From NCBI RefSeq assembly GCF_014653575.1, contig NZ_BNAQ01000001.1, forward strand, positions 806,001 through 870,000: 64,000 bases of DNA, read 5' to 3'. The notes below the pieces were generated by a model. It was not told the origin of the DNA. It saw nothing but the letters and a program-made list of their open reading frames with translations, and searched no databases. Source of the DNA: Sphingomonas glacialis (GTDB lineage Bacteria > Pseudomonadota > Alphaproteobacteria > Sphingomonadales > Sphingomonadaceae). Shown in pieces: positions 63,896 through 64,000 of the stretch. Made by a program: the position numbers and the translations under genes. Position 1 is the first letter of the stretch. The number at the start of each line of letters is the position of its first letter.

Positions 63896-64000
63896 ATGAG
63901 GCCAGGCCTCGGATCATCCGATCGAAGGGCTGCGCATGAGATCCTGTTCACCGTGCTGAAGCGCCTGCTTCTCGGTCTCATCGGCGTCATCGTCGTCGGA
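63896..64000 (+). CDS. Start of a membrane or secreted protein cut by window end
   Basis: From ATG 63896 the frame is open to the end: MRPGLGSSDRRAAHEILFTV then LKRLLLGLIGVIVVG. A GTG at 63953 would give a shorter start that begins with the hydrophobic part, like a signal or membrane anchor. The family cannot be named from so few residues, and it could be chance. Confidence 0.35.
   Translation, partial: MRPGLGSSDRRAAHEILFTVLKRLLLGLIGVIVVG

Overview
The window comes from a GC-rich alphaproteobacterium, most likely a Sphingomonas or close relative. I infer this from an alphaproteobacterial PopZ-type protein (DUF2497) in the order isoaspartate methyltransferase, TolC, PopZ, ValS; an ECF sigma factor paired with a DUF1109/NrsF anti-sigma factor; an arginine succinyltransferase; a metal-site variant of HemB without the zinc cysteines; and many dispersed palindromic elements. 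Almost all of the sequence is core chromosome. I see no prophage, insertion sequence, plasmid gene or CRISPR array.

Layout. 1-9.9 kb: cut-off cysK, a cell-wall hydrolase, a frameshifted small membrane gene, a lipoprotein, a MerR regulator coupled to an acyl-CoA dehydrogenase, hisI with a lipoprotein, purF and an SDR. 10-22 kb: cyclopropane fatty acid synthase with photolyase, a histone-deacetylase-like enzyme, an esterase, rppH, an M20 peptidase coupled to astA, then sulfate activation (cysD, cysNC, cysQ) and tRNA-Arg. 22-31 kb: a leftward cluster of MATE, hemB, two GNATs and a membrane-fused spermidine synthase, then valS. 31-39 kb: secreted proteins, an S9 peptidase, popZ, tolC, pcm, tRNA-Cys, a NUDIX hydrolase and two Flp pilins. 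39-50 kb: accA, xerD and a large secreted protein, divergent from aroK and aroB; then DUF423, a CPA2 antiporter, NifU-like, cvpA and radA. 50-55.8 kb: a BLUF photosensor, a GST, a glycosyltransferase, a PadR/DUF2218 pair with an operator, rarA and tRNA-Thr. 55.9-60.8 kb: the bufferin locus. 60.8-64 kb: a LysR regulator divergent from a redox enzyme operon that ends in a broken FMN reductase.

The most interesting region is 55.9-60.8 kb. An ECF sigma factor and its cysteine-bearing membrane anti-sigma factor sit between two different bufferin-type metallophore precursors. A BufA2-like precursor, a DUF692 (MNIO) enzyme and a DUF2063 partner lie on one side. A BufA1-like precursor, DoxX and a DUF1223 protein lie on the other. 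An identical bipartite motif, GTAACC-16 bases-CGAA, precedes all three transcription units, which points to one sigma-F-type metal or redox stress regulon with positive autoregulation. The BufA1 leader can form a perfect 14-bp hairpin, and the DUF692 gene carries a one-base frameshift in this sequence.

A second theme is palindromic repeats that reach into genes. One is translated in frame near the start of CysN. Another, carrying a nested 64-bp double-hairpin insertion, supplies the C-terminal tail of the cyclopropane synthase. Many neighbouring genes overlap by ATGA, GTGA or TGATG, so translational coupling is common here.
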